Positions 26,259 through 35,194 of a stretch of DNA of 64,000 bases are shown one piece after another (position 1 is the stretch's first letter; each line of letters starts with the position of its first letter). Source of the stretch: Bdellovibrionales bacterium. GTDB lineage: Bacteria; Bdellovibrionota; Bdellovibrionia; Bdellovibrionales; UBA1609. The stretch covers positions 1 to 64,000 of the forward strand of contig JADJVA010000020.1 in the NCBI GenBank assembly GCA_016716765.1, written 5' to 3'. The position numbers and the translations under genes were made by a program. Below the pieces are notes generated by a model. It worked only from the letters and a program-made list of their open reading frames with translations, made no database searches and was not told the origin of the DNA.

Positions 26259-28130
26259 ATGAAATATATCAAGCGAATACCTCTTCGTTACAAACTTCTG
26301 GTGTTATTGGTAACGCTCACTTCCTTATCTCTTCTTGTCTATGCTCGACTGGCCTTAAATATTTTTGAAGAGGACAAGCTCGCCTACGTCTTCGATTCCA
26401 GTCTAGCCCACGTAGAAGCAGTTGCTAAGCAATTCCGATCTGAAGTCGAATTTGACTCCTCTAAAATTCAGTTTTATATGAAAGGATATCAGACCAACCT
26501 GGCAGCATTTCACCCCTATACCCTTTCCATTCAACCCTCTGATCCCTTTTTGGATGGAATCTGGACCTATCACTTAGACGAAAGTTCAGCTTTATACATT
26601 CTTAAGGGAGAAAGCACAAAATTAGGTCTGGACCCCGAATTGAAAGAGCACCTATTCAATTCCAGTCTCAATCTCATCTCTTCTGCACTTGAAAATAAAA
26701 TTGGGATTTCAGCCGTTACAAATCGCCCCGGCTATTGGTTTTTGTCCATGAAGTACCAGCAATCGGAACAAGAAAAACCAATTGTTGTCATTGCTCTTTT
26801 CAATAGAGGCAGCTTCTTAGATTTCTTTTCTAATCCACAGCTGCAAGACACATTTCTTGTAAGCCAAAACAACAGAGTCTTATTAAAGCCCCTGCAGCCA
26901 ACCTATCCCGAACTTTCAAATACTGAATTGGAGGAAGCTTTGCAGTATCTTTCCAAACCTGAGAATTCAAAATCATCCGTCCACATCTGGAAGAAAACAA
27001 ATAGTTCGTCATCGCCCCCCTCATGGCTCCTATCGACAATTTCGATCGGAGTTGGTGATCTTAAAATTGTGAGCTTTGTTCCAAAAAATGCCGCTTTGGC
27101 AACTGTTAGATTGCTGGCCGTTAAATCAACTCTCTTTCTTATTCTTCTTATTGGCTTTGCCTCCATCGTCAGCGTTGTCGCCGCTCACCAACTCACCGGC
27201 TCCCTAAAAAGACTCTTTGAAGCGACGCGCAAAGTGGCTACGGGAAACTTTGACATTGAAGTCCCTGTCGAATCAGAAGATGAGGTTGGGGGTCTCACCC
27301 GAGGGTTTAATCATATGACTCAAGAAATCAAACGTCTCCTCATAACCACAGCTGAGAAATCACGAATGGAATCCGAACTTCTCACAGCAAAAACTGTTCA
27401 AGCGACTCTGTTCCCCAATCCGAAATTTTCGTCAAACACCATATCAATCGAAGGCTACTACGAACCCGCAAGTGAATGTGGAGGTGACTGGTGGTACTAC
27501 ACCAGGATTGGCTCAATCACTTACCTTTTGATTGGCGACGCGACGGGACATGGAGTTCCAGCGGCCCTCGTTACTTCGGCTGCTCGAAGTGCGGCTCGAA
27601 TATTTGAGGAACTTCCAGAACAATCTATCGATTATCTGATGTCTTTGCTGAACAAAGCCATCAACGGGACATCGGGCGGGCAGGTCAATATGACCTTTTT
27701 TCTGGCCTCTTTCGACGAATCCACAGGTACACTTCAATATTCCAATGCTTCCCACGATCCCCCATTTTTGATACGATCAAAGGCGGGTGAAAAGCTACAA
27801 AAGAGCGACATAATTCCTTTGATGAACGCACCAGGCAGACGTTTGGGTGAGTCACCAGATTCAGTGTATAGCGTTGCCCAAGAAAAGTTGAATCCAGGCG
27901 ACAAACTTGTCTTTTATACAGATGGGGTCACCGAGCTTAGAAATCCTGCGGGCGAACTTTGGGGTGAGCGAAAGTTTATTCGCACTATACTTAAAACTCT
28001 CAACAGCGATGACAGCTCCCTCGATGCGGCGATGAAGAGTCTCCACCTCGGAATGCTTGAACATCGCCAGGATGCGCTCTTAAATGACGATGTCACCTAT
28101 TTTATGTTGCATTATAGTCGAGTCGGCTGA
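26259..28130 (+). CDS. HAMP-SpoIIE (PP2C-type) serine phosphatase, membrane sensor (module A)
   Basis: A 623-residue membrane signalling protein. Transmembrane segment 1 (about 11-33) and 2 (about 287-310) enclose a roughly 250-residue periplasmic sensor region; a HAMP domain ('RKVATGNFDIEVPVESEDEV') and short coiled coil follow, and a SpoIIE/PP2C phosphatase makes up the C-terminus. Metal-binding motifs are visible: 'CGGDWWYY' (about 407), 'IGDATGHGVPAALV' (about 426), 'FYTDGVTELRN' (about 553) and 'NDDVTYF' (about 607). Such enzymes remove phosphate from anti-sigma antagonists or related partners, none of which is encoded nearby. The outer-membrane barrel gene follows after 41 bp. A close paralogue is at 59080-60918. 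Confidence 0.92.
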   Translation: MKYIKRIPLRYKLLVLLVTLTSLSLLVYARLALNIFEEDKLAYVFDSSLAHVEAVAKQFRSEVEFDSSKIQFYMKGYQTNLAAFHPYTLSIQPSDPFLDGIWTYHLDESSALYILKGESTKLGLDPELKEHLFNSSLNLISSALENKIGISAVTNRPGYWFLSMKYQQSEQEKPIVVIALFNRGSFLDFFSNPQLQDTFLVSQNNRVLLKPLQPTYPELSNTELEEALQYLSKPENSKSSVHIWKKTNSSSSPPSWLLSTISIGVGDLKIVSFVPKNAALATVRLLAVKSTLFLILLIGFASIVSVVAAHQLTGSLKRLFEATRKVATGNFDIEVPVESEDEVGGLTRGFNHMTQEIKRLLITTAEKSRMESELLTAKTVQATLFPNPKFSSNTISIEGYYEPASECGGDWWYYTRIGSITYLLIGDATGHGVPAALVTSAARSAARIFEELPEQSIDYLMSLLNKAINGTSGGQVNMTFFLASFDESTGTLQYSNASHDPPFLIRSKAGEKLQKSDIIPLMNAPGRRLGESPDSVYSVAQEKLNPGDKLVFYTDGVTELRNPAGELWGERKFIRTILKTLNSDDSSLDAAMKSLHLGMLEHRQDALLNDDVTYFMLHYSRVG

Positions 28131-28171
28131 TTTTTTTTGACTGAGACCCTCATTACGGCCAGACTTTCTTA

Positions 28172-29575
28172 GTGTGCAGAGCTCCAAGGTTTCATTTCAT
28201 CCATACATCCTCCATCGCATTGGCTTTCGGCCTATTGTCTTGCTTTTTCTTAGTGAATAATTTCTCTCCGGCTCGAGCTGAAGAGCCCCCTGTCCTCGAA
28301 CAGGAAACCACAGCAAGTGGGACAGATAAGAACCCTTTAAACACTGAGACAAGTCCTGGCGATCTTGACAAAAATGAAACACCGAAAAGCAGTGAATTGC
28401 CTGACACTCCTTTGGACGCTTCTTCTCCAGAGATCTCGCCTCAGCCTCCGGCAGCCATCGCGGAGCCTATTCCCATTGAGTTCTTTCGCCCTGAACTTGG
28501 CTATACAAACAATGAGAACCGGACCCGCGTTATGGTTTCTGGAAAGACGATACCTGGGGCCTCGATCATCGTTGCGAACAAGAAGCTTCCCTATTTTACT
28601 GCCAACCAAAAACTTAATTATTTGAATTTAGAGGACGTTCTTGTCGGAAAGCGAATGGCTCTAGCCAACGCAGAAGGCCTCTTTGTCTTTAATTTTGATC
28701 TTCCACCAGAAAATATCCAAATCACCCTGAAAATCACCAAACCTAAATCAGAGGTGAGCCAATCTTTTCAACTCAATCTTGCTGTCACCAAACAGGAAGT
28801 AAAGGTCTCCGATTTAGGTGAGCTAAAGGAAAGCCCCCTTTACTCCAAACATTACGCCCTCTGGTTTGGCACTGGATTTAATTTTCTTCGCTACGCGCAA
28901 GAGAGTTCGGACATCCAATCGAATATTGAATTCCAAACTTTTAAAGGGCCCTCTTTTTTTGCGAGGGGCTGGTGGAAGGTTAACGAGCAATTAGACACTA
29001 GTTTTGAAGCTAAAATGTCTCCCGGGGGCGTTGACTCTTCGAGCAACATTGAAATTTCATCCGGAAATTACAATTGGACCATTTTTGCGATAGAGGGCAC
29101 TTATTACCCACACAACTGGAGGACGACTGTCTATAAACGCCCCTCGCGTTGGGGAGTGAGAGCTGGTTTTCAGCATCACATTGTGCCATTTATTTCCAGG
29201 ACCGGTACCACCGAAGCGGCTGCCGAAATTGCCACCAATTCTCTGTCGATGTTTACAATTGGATTTCAAAACAATGTGGATATAAACCAGAAATGGGCAT
29301 TCGAATGGCTGATGCGCTACCAATCGCCTTTGTTTATGGGAAGCGTTTTTCAGATACTTCCCAATTTTGGATTTGACGGTTCTGTCGGCTTGATTCGTGC
29401 TCTCCCTAAGAATTGGAAGTTAGGATTTTATTGGTACGGGCAATGGCATGACTATTCTTTTATTCACAAAGATCGATATCTAGTCAATCAGGGAGACACT
29501 ACTCCCACAATCAAAGGCCATCAGGTTCTATTTTTTTCAAACATAGAAGTCAGAGCCGGTTTTGAGTTTAATTAG
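28172..29575 (+). CDS. outer-membrane beta-barrel protein (module A)
   Basis: No named family. The 467-residue product (GTG 28172, no clear ribosome binding site) has a signal peptide ending 'FSPARAEE', a Thr/Ser/Pro-rich linker, a beta-rich domain (about 108-210, 'RVMVSGKTIPGASIIVANKK') and a C-terminal region of about 240 residues rich in alternating aromatic strands ending 'IEVRAGFEFN', as expected of an outer-membrane barrel. It is a paralogue of 57878-59083: shared strings are 'VSGKT-PG' / 'LSGKTSPG', 'NFLRY-QES-DI-SN', 'IEISSGNYNWT' / 'VQISEGSYAWT' and 'GFYWYGQW' / 'GMFWYGQY'. It is probably co-transcribed with the phosphatase. Confidence 0.72.
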   Translation: MCRAPRFHFIHTSSIALAFGLLSCFFLVNNFSPARAEEPPVLEQETTASGTDKNPLNTETSPGDLDKNETPKSSELPDTPLDASSPEISPQPPAAIAEPIPIEFFRPELGYTNNENRTRVMVSGKTIPGASIIVANKKLPYFTANQKLNYLNLEDVLVGKRMALANAEGLFVFNFDLPPENIQITLKITKPKSEVSQSFQLNLAVTKQEVKVSDLGELKESPLYSKHYALWFGTGFNFLRYAQESSDIQSNIEFQTFKGPSFFARGWWKVNEQLDTSFEAKMSPGGVDSSSNIEISSGNYNWTIFAIEGTYYPHNWRTTVYKRPSRWGVRAGFQHHIVPFISRTGTTEAAAEIATNSLSMFTIGFQNNVDINQKWAFEWLMRYQSPLFMGSVFQILPNFGFDGSVGLIRALPKNWKLGFYWYGQWHDYSFIHKDRYLVNQGDTTPTIKGHQVLFFSNIEVRAGFEFN

Positions 29576-30518
29576 CATCCTGAAATGCTCTCATGAAAAA
29601 GGGCCACATAGGCTCCCCCCAGCAGGCCTGTCTCCAGCCCCAATTTTGCCAATCCTATTTCAGGAAGCAAGTCGATGCCAATGCGACGAGTAGACAATTG
29701 AGTCCTCACCTTATCAAGAGCCATTGGCAAAAACAGATCGGTCGCTTCGCTAAACCCGCCAGAAATCAATATCTTCTCGGGCGAAAAGAGGACGACAAAG
29801 TTGTTATCATTTGAGAAAAATAGTTGGCATATTCCGCCAGAGCCTCCTCGCATCTTTGATCACCGGCACGAGCGCGACGGACAAGTTGCTCGCCGGTCAA
29901 ATCTGGCTCTAGCCACTGAGATGCCACTCTGCGCGTGAAATTAACCCCCGAAAGAAAGGCCTCCGCACAACCGTAATTGCCACAACCGCAAGGCGCTGAA
30001 ATATCTCCAGCGCGCAAGTACACATGCCCAACCTCAGGATGGAGACCTCGACCCGAGCGCAGCAGATTACCGTTAGCAATAACTCCAACACCAAGCCCTG
30101 TCCCCAAGGTCATAACAACAAAATTACAGACGCCCACTCCTGCGCCTTTCCACCCCTCTGCCAAGGCAGCTGCAGCCGCATCATTTTCAAGCCTCACAGG
30201 AAGCACAACTTCTCTGGCTAAAAGAGAGCTTAGCGGAACCTCTCCCCAACGCTCATTTTTCCCGTGAAGATTCGTCGGATCCAATAAACGACCGGTCGCA
30301 GGATCCAAAGGACCTGCTGAAGCCAGCCCAACGCCTTGAATATTCGGAAACGACCTTTTCAGTTCCCTGATGATTCGCGCTAATTGTTCAATCAAGCCCG
30401 AAGGCCCCCGATTGAGTATCACCGCTTCGCGCAAAACACGATGAATATGCCCATCTTCAGAAACAACACCCGCTGCCACTTTGGTCCCGCCCAGATCAAT
30501 TCCCACAACTTGCTTCAC
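29572..30518 (-). CDS. ROK family sugar kinase, frame interrupted
   Basis: ROK-fold glucokinase-like protein. The ATP-binding start 'VVGIDLGGTKVAAGVVSEDG', the catalytic 'RLENDAAAAALAEGWKG', 'VVMTLGTGLGVGVI', the 'HPEVGHVYLRAG' zinc/substrate helix and the 'CGCGNYGCAEAFLSG' Cys-rich zinc motif are all present. The frame ends early at 29766, while the conserved C-terminus ('SPEKILISGGFSEATDLF', 'GLLGGAYVALFHE') is in another frame to 29572. Adding one T on the coding strand in the five-A run at 29816-29820 restores one frame. Typical substrates are glucose or N-acetylated sugars; not resolved here. Likely a sequence error, but a real frameshift is possible. Confidence 0.8.
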
Positions 30519-30626
30519 GCCATCGCCTCACTCATTCATTGACTACTTGTGATACTGGGTTGCCAGACTCACTTCTCATGGGAATAATAGAATCTCAGAA
30601 GATTGGATGCAAGCAAGGAGGCCACA

Positions 30627-32105
30627 ATGTCCCCACTCCAATTCCCAACTCAACAAATTGAGCTTGGCAACTTCATCGGAGGTGAATGGATTCAAACTTC
30701 CGGAAAAAAGCGGAATGTCTTGAGTCCTTACAATTCACAAATTCTTGGGTCTTTCAACGAATGCACTCCTTCTGAAATCGACCAAGCGATCCAAACGAGT
30801 TCAAAAGCTTTTTTTCATTGGAGTCAAACAACACTTAAGGAGAGATGCGGGCTGCTTCTCCAATGGCGTCAGATTTTATTAAATAATTTGGATTCAATGA
30901 CCTGTATTGTTGCCGCAGAGTCCGGCAAAACTCCCGCTGAAGCCAAAGCAGGGATTCTAAAGGGCATCGAAGTTTTAGAGTTTGCCTCGGCGATACAGAA
31001 CCTGGATACCGGAGGACAAATGGAAGTCTCTCGTGGAGTGAGTTGCGCTTTTCGCAGGGAACCCCTCGGAGTTGTCGCAGGAGTGACCCCTTTCAATTTC
31101 CCCGCCATGGTCCCGATGTGGATGATCCCCTTGGCTCTCGTCGCTGGGAATTGCTTTATTTGGAAACCATCAGAGAAAACTCCTCTTACATCAAAGTGGC
31201 TCGCAGATGGTTTGCGAGAAGCAGGGCTTCCCGCGGGAGTTTTTTCTGTTCTTCAGGGCGGCTCGTCCACCGTCGAAAATATCATTGACCACCCCGAAGT
31301 CAAAGCTCTCGCGTTTGTTGGGTCCTCCCCCGTTGCCGAGTCAATCTATCGAAGAGGAACTCAACTGGGCAAACGTGTCCTCGCCCTCGGAGGTGCAAAA
31401 AATCATATTTTTCTGCTGCCGGATGCAAATCCTCAATTAGCAGCCGAAGGAATTGGCGATTCCTTCACAGGCTGTGCGGGACAACGCTGCATGGCGGCCA
31501 GTGTTCTTATTGCTATCGGTGACTGCGACGACTTGATAAAAAAGATCGCAAACCATGTGAGTCAAAAAATACTAGGGAAAGACATGGGAGCCATTATTAA
31601 CCAAGCTTCTCTCGACCGTCTGCTAGCAGCTATTTCAGAAGCAGAAAAATTGGGAGGAAGACTTTTACTCGATGGCCGTAAAAACACGCCACCCAAGGGT
31701 TTTGAAAAAGGATTTTGGTTAGGCCCTACGATCATCGATCATGCGCCTCGCCATTCTCAAGCTGCTTGTGAGGAAATCTTCGGACCAGTTTTAGCAATTG
31801 TCCACGCAACAAATCTCAGTGAAGCCATCGCCATCGAAAATTCGAGCAAGTACGGAAACGCCGCGAGTGTCTTCACCCAAAACGGTCCTCTCGCTAACCG
31901 CGTCGCTCATGAAACCAAAGCCGGAATGATTGGGATCAATGTTGGAGTGCCTGTTCCGCGCGAGCCCTTCTCCTTTGGAGGGGTCGGAGCGAGCAAATAC
32001 GGCCACGGCGATATCACTGGCATGAGCGGCCTGGACTTCTGGACCAATCTCCGTAAGATCACGACCAAGTGGCAGAGCCAGCCCGACCAAAATTGGATGA
32101 GCTGA
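30627..32105 (+). CDS. mmsA: CoA-acylating methylmalonate-semialdehyde dehydrogenase
   Basis: NAD+- and CoA-dependent aldehyde dehydrogenase of 492 residues that turns methylmalonate (or malonate) semialdehyde into propionyl- (or acetyl-) CoA in valine and related catabolism. Catalytic Cys288 is in 'FTGCAGQRCMAAS', and the sub-family signatures 'GVTPFNFPAMVPMWM' and 'INVGVPVPREPFSFGG' are exact MmsA features. I take ATG 30627, preceded by AAGGAGG, over the TTG at 30603. ETF-QO, a thiolase and a thioesterase in the window fit the same branched-chain and acyl-CoA oxidation. Confidence 0.95.
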   Translation: MSPLQFPTQQIELGNFIGGEWIQTSGKKRNVLSPYNSQILGSFNECTPSEIDQAIQTSSKAFFHWSQTTLKERCGLLLQWRQILLNNLDSMTCIVAAESGKTPAEAKAGILKGIEVLEFASAIQNLDTGGQMEVSRGVSCAFRREPLGVVAGVTPFNFPAMVPMWMIPLALVAGNCFIWKPSEKTPLTSKWLADGLREAGLPAGVFSVLQGGSSTVENIIDHPEVKALAFVGSSPVAESIYRRGTQLGKRVLALGGAKNHIFLLPDANPQLAAEGIGDSFTGCAGQRCMAASVLIAIGDCDDLIKKIANHVSQKILGKDMGAIINQASLDRLLAAISEAEKLGGRLLLDGRKNTPPKGFEKGFWLGPTIIDHAPRHSQAACEEIFGPVLAIVHATNLSEAIAIENSSKYGNAASVFTQNGPLANRVAHETKAGMIGINVGVPVPREPFSFGGVGASKYGHGDITGMSGLDFWTNLRKITTKWQSQPDQNWMS

Positions 32106-32133
32106 CCCCAATCTAGAGCGTTCTACCTAAGCG

Positions 32134-33858
32134 CTAGTTCCCTTGACTGATAACTTTTCTGCAAAGGGACATTACATTGGCTACCCTTAATTGATTGCCA
32201 GAAGTCTCTCTTCCGCTCTCCCCCTGCTGCGCCTCTGCGAGATGAGACAAAAATCCGCGCATGACACTCCTCTTCATATCAAAGGCCCGAGGTGAGAACG
32301 AAGGGTCTTCGAGTTCAAGTACCGAACCATCGCGGGACACAAAGGCCGCCATATTGCGCACGAAATTCTCCAAGAGACTGTTAGCCCCTTTGCGAGAGGC
32401 CCACTTCTTGAGCCAAGGATTCGACCAAAAATAGGGCTTTGGACCTCCGGGTCTTCCGAAAATACGATCATCTTTTGCCATCGAAACGAAAACACCCGTT
32501 AAATCAGCAAGTCCAAGGAGAAAGCCCACTGATGCTCCGATTCTAATTGGCATATCCATACCTTCCGGAGCGAGCTGAGTGGCAAGTCCTCCCAAAGCTA
32601 CCGACGCCACAGAAAACCCAACTGACTGAATTATATGAAAGCCTTTATTAAGGTGCAAATCATTGGATTTTCCAAGCGTCACATAAATTTCCAAAAGAAC
32701 ACGAAAGGCATTTTCCATAGCCACTTGTGCTTTTGAACTGCCGTCAAGTTTCGCAGCCGAAGAATTCGCCTTTGTTGCTTCTGATAGCAACAGATAATAG
32801 AGATCTATGAGATCAATCAATCGTCCTTTCACAGAAAGAACAGGGGCATCCACCCAATCTTCCATTTTTATATTTCCTTCTGAATGATATCTTGGGCTAT
32901 CGATGGCGTTATAAACTGGGGCCACGGCTGCAAATTCATAATAAGCCTTTCGAAGCCTCTCTATAACTTCAGGATCCATTTGCTCTTTCCGAAGCTGAAC
33001 ACCAGCTCCCCCTACTGTCTCACTCCTTCCAGTAGGTCCCCCCTCCACATTTTCAATTTCCTCTCTCAGCCCATTTACAAATACTTCAAATACGGTCGCC
33101 AATGCAGGAAACTGACGATCCAGGCGTTTATTCTCAGCTTCGCTTAGACGCCTTAAGTCCTTCGTCAAGAGCTCGTCCAACACGCGATGCAATTCCCGAG
33201 TTTTCTTTTCACGCTCCTCCAAATTTGCCCGCGCCAAGGCAATGTGCTCTGAGAGCTGATCAATCGACAAAGAAACCAAAACACCTGCCCCATTTGAATC
33301 CGCTTCTCGCGCTTCCTCCCCCTTGCTAAATCTCGTTCCTTCTAACAAAGGCAGGGATTCAATTTTAACTCCATCCAAAAACTCAAGTTCATAAACGACA
33401 ACTTCTTCCCTACTTCCCCTAACCGAAATTGCCGCTCTCTGAAACCTCGGCGCCTTTGCCACCACCAAACGCTTCAGCGCTCCGCTTACTGTCTCGTATT
33501 GAAATTCTAATTCTAAGGTTTTTTCATCGAAATCGAATGTCATGACCCCCGTCTTGATCGACTGAAGAATTCCTTCGGTCCGGAAAGACACCGAGCTCGC
33601 ACGAACAGTCACTCCCTCTGGAATCTGTCCCAAATCATCCAAAGTTCCAATTCTTCCTTGAGAACTGTCTAGCACCATCAATCGCTCGGTATTCAGTCCA
33701 CGCTCTCCCCCGTCGGGCGTCAGAGTTGAATTTGATTTAACCAAAAATATCTGGGCCTCCGCTTTTTGGCACATTGCACTTAGACCAAATACGGCCAATC
33801 CCAAATAAAAAAAGACACCCATTCCAAACCAAAGATGACAGCGGTCTGTGCTTTGCAT
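32134..33858 (-). CDS. exported hypothetical protein with coiled coil and hydrophobic C-terminal segments
   Basis: No family recognised. The 574-residue product has a signal peptide (about 1-36, ending 'KAEAQIF'), a beta-rich N-terminal part up to about 195, a charged coiled coil around 205-245 ('ALARANLEEREKKTRELHRV'), a helical stretch, and two hydrophobic segments near 420-465 ('GFSVASVALGGLA', 'IGASVGFLLGLADLTGVFV') before a soluble tail. GGGAGGGG precedes ATG 33858. It is probably envelope-associated. It ends 29 bp from the convergent MmsA stop. Confidence 0.6.
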   Translation of the reverse strand: MQSTDRCHLWFGMGVFFYLGLAVFGLSAMCQKAEAQIFLVKSNSTLTPDGGERGLNTERLMVLDSSQGRIGTLDDLGQIPEGVTVRASSVSFRTEGILQSIKTGVMTFDFDEKTLELEFQYETVSGALKRLVVAKAPRFQRAAISVRGSREEVVVYELEFLDGVKIESLPLLEGTRFSKGEEAREADSNGAGVLVSLSIDQLSEHIALARANLEEREKKTRELHRVLDELLTKDLRRLSEAENKRLDRQFPALATVFEVFVNGLREEIENVEGGPTGRSETVGGAGVQLRKEQMDPEVIERLRKAYYEFAAVAPVYNAIDSPRYHSEGNIKMEDWVDAPVLSVKGRLIDLIDLYYLLLSEATKANSSAAKLDGSSKAQVAMENAFRVLLEIYVTLGKSNDLHLNKGFHIIQSVGFSVASVALGGLATQLAPEGMDMPIRIGASVGFLLGLADLTGVFVSMAKDDRIFGRPGGPKPYFWSNPWLKKWASRKGANSLLENFVRNMAAFVSRDGSVLELEDPSFSPRAFDMKRSVMRGFLSHLAEAQQGESGRETSGNQLRVANVMSLCRKVISQGN

Positions 33859-33992
33859 TGCAGCCCCTCCCTTGCAGTGAAGAAAAAATTATGACGTGAG
33901 GATTGTCTATCGTCTCAGATCCTGGAGTTCAAACAGCTTTGAATCCTTTACCTGGTGGTTTGAAAATTAGGATGCTTAAATGAGACACATCG

Positions 33993-34709
33993 CTAGAGTC
34001 TGTTGGTTCCAACAAAAGGGATGCTGCTAAATTCCACACGAGAATTCAAGAGTCTGGCCGCCCGCTGATTTCCGTTACGCGCCGCCAGCGACAGAGCCGC
34101 CTCACCTGCTGCAATTAAGTTTTGGTTGATACCAATCTCCTGATCCGAAAAATTGTCTGCCCCAAATAACCGATCAAGCTCTGGATTAGGCTTCAAGCCA
34201 TTGACGAGTACCCACAGCTCCTGGGCCACTTCTTCATCGCCTTGTCTTGCGTTCAGCAAAGCCGCCGTAGCATAAACTTTGGTATTTGTGACGATTGACG
34301 GAGAATGAATACCAGAGAGAAGCTTTAGAACCTTAACCGCCCCCGCATTTTTGTCTCCCTTTTCATAAATATCCCATACCAAATCGTAGATAGCCGATTC
34401 CGCCCCGGGTATTTCAGTGGGAGCCGCCTTGTTTGACTCGAGAGATTTCAGAGATTCCATCTGCTTGAAATAATTCTCTATGTGGGGCGCAACTTCAAAG
34501 AACAGCCCCATTCTCTCCTCCCTGGTCTCACTCATCTCTATTTTTTTGACAAGTCCGGCTATTGAGCTTGTAGCCGACTCAATTTGCCTTCTCAAAAGGC
34601 CCGTACACAATGCCCCTGAAGCAGCCTTGGATTCGCTTGTCGAAATCAAGATTCCCACGACCACTAAAAACAAAGAAAATCGCCGCAAAATGAGAGAATT
34701 AGAAATCAT
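33993..34709 (-). CDS. exported hypothetical helical protein
   Basis: No family recognised. The 238-residue product has a signal peptide (about 1-30, ending 'ESKAASGA') and an almost entirely helical body, with repeat-like pairs in the second half ('KVYATAALLNARQGDEEVAQ' and 'AAGEAALSLAARNGNQRAAR') that resemble TPR or Sel1-type helices. The start overlaps, as ATGA, the stop of an open frame that comes from the inverted-repeat region, which may be a gene remnant. Confidence 0.55.
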   Translation of the reverse strand: MISNSLILRRFSLFLVVVGILISTSESKAASGALCTGLLRRQIESATSSIAGLVKKIEMSETREERMGLFFEVAPHIENYFKQMESLKSLESNKAAPTEIPGAESAIYDLVWDIYEKGDKNAGAVKVLKLLSGIHSPSIVTNTKVYATAALLNARQGDEEVAQELWVLVNGLKPNPELDRLFGADNFSDQEIGINQNLIAAGEAALSLAARNGNQRAARLLNSRVEFSSIPFVGTNRL

Positions 34710-34939
34710 GAAACAAGCCTTTCTGCAAAAATTGCGCTCGCCGTCAAGGGGTTAGACACAAGCAAGGTCTCCACTTCAACATGAGAGCAGTCGGAAGAAC
34801 CGGTATGCCAAATTCGTGCCTGGCTTTTACAAACTGGCCTACTTGCTTGTTGTTCCAAGACACGCGCACCCCGAACTAACTCATGGGCAATTGAACCAGA
34901 TCCATTCAGAAAATCCCAGGAGGAGAGTGGGGCATGATT
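34706..34939 (-). pseudogene. possible gene remnant upstream of the 33993-34709 gene
   Basis: An open frame runs on the minus strand out of the inverted-repeat element and stops at 34706 with an ATGA overlap onto the next gene. Its text ('GSIAHELVRGARVLEQQ', 'TGSSDCSHVEVETLLVS') has plausible composition but no recognised family and no proper start other than a TTG inside the repeat. It could be the 3' end of a gene cut by the element, or a chance frame. Confidence 0.2.
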
Positions 34940-35194
34940 TTGGAGCGGAATTTGGGGACCTGATGCCAAAAAACCGAGTTCGGCTTGGTGCGCCGCTCAC
35001 AAAGCGAGCGGCGCTGCCGGACGCATGTTTGAAGGTTTTTTGGCATCAGGTCCCCAAATTCCGCTCCACATCCTGACCACCGAAAAAGTCCAACCCCAAC
35101 CCCGACCCCAGCCTAAGACCGGTTCCTCTCCTCCCATTCACATAACAGAGCACAGGCCGCAAAAAACAGATTACACTAAAAGCCAAAGGCTAGA
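34710..35194. other. 485-bp region between divergent genes
   Basis: It contains the possible remnant frame (34706-34939), the inverted-repeat element (34941-35068) and 126 bp of C-rich DNA (35069-35194) before the plus-strand regulator gene. The promoter of that gene must lie here or in the element. Confidence 0.6.
34941..35068. repeat. 128-bp element with perfect 35-bp inverted repeats and nested hairpin
   Basis: Left arm 34941-34975 and right arm 35034-35068 are exact reverse complements (35 of 35). The 58-bp centre has its own 9-bp stem (34990-34998 with 35006-35014, 7-nt loop). No clear target-site duplication flanks it. No open frame is inside. It resembles a MITE-like or REP/BIME-like mobile sequence; as RNA it would make a very stable hairpin. 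Confidence 0.85.
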
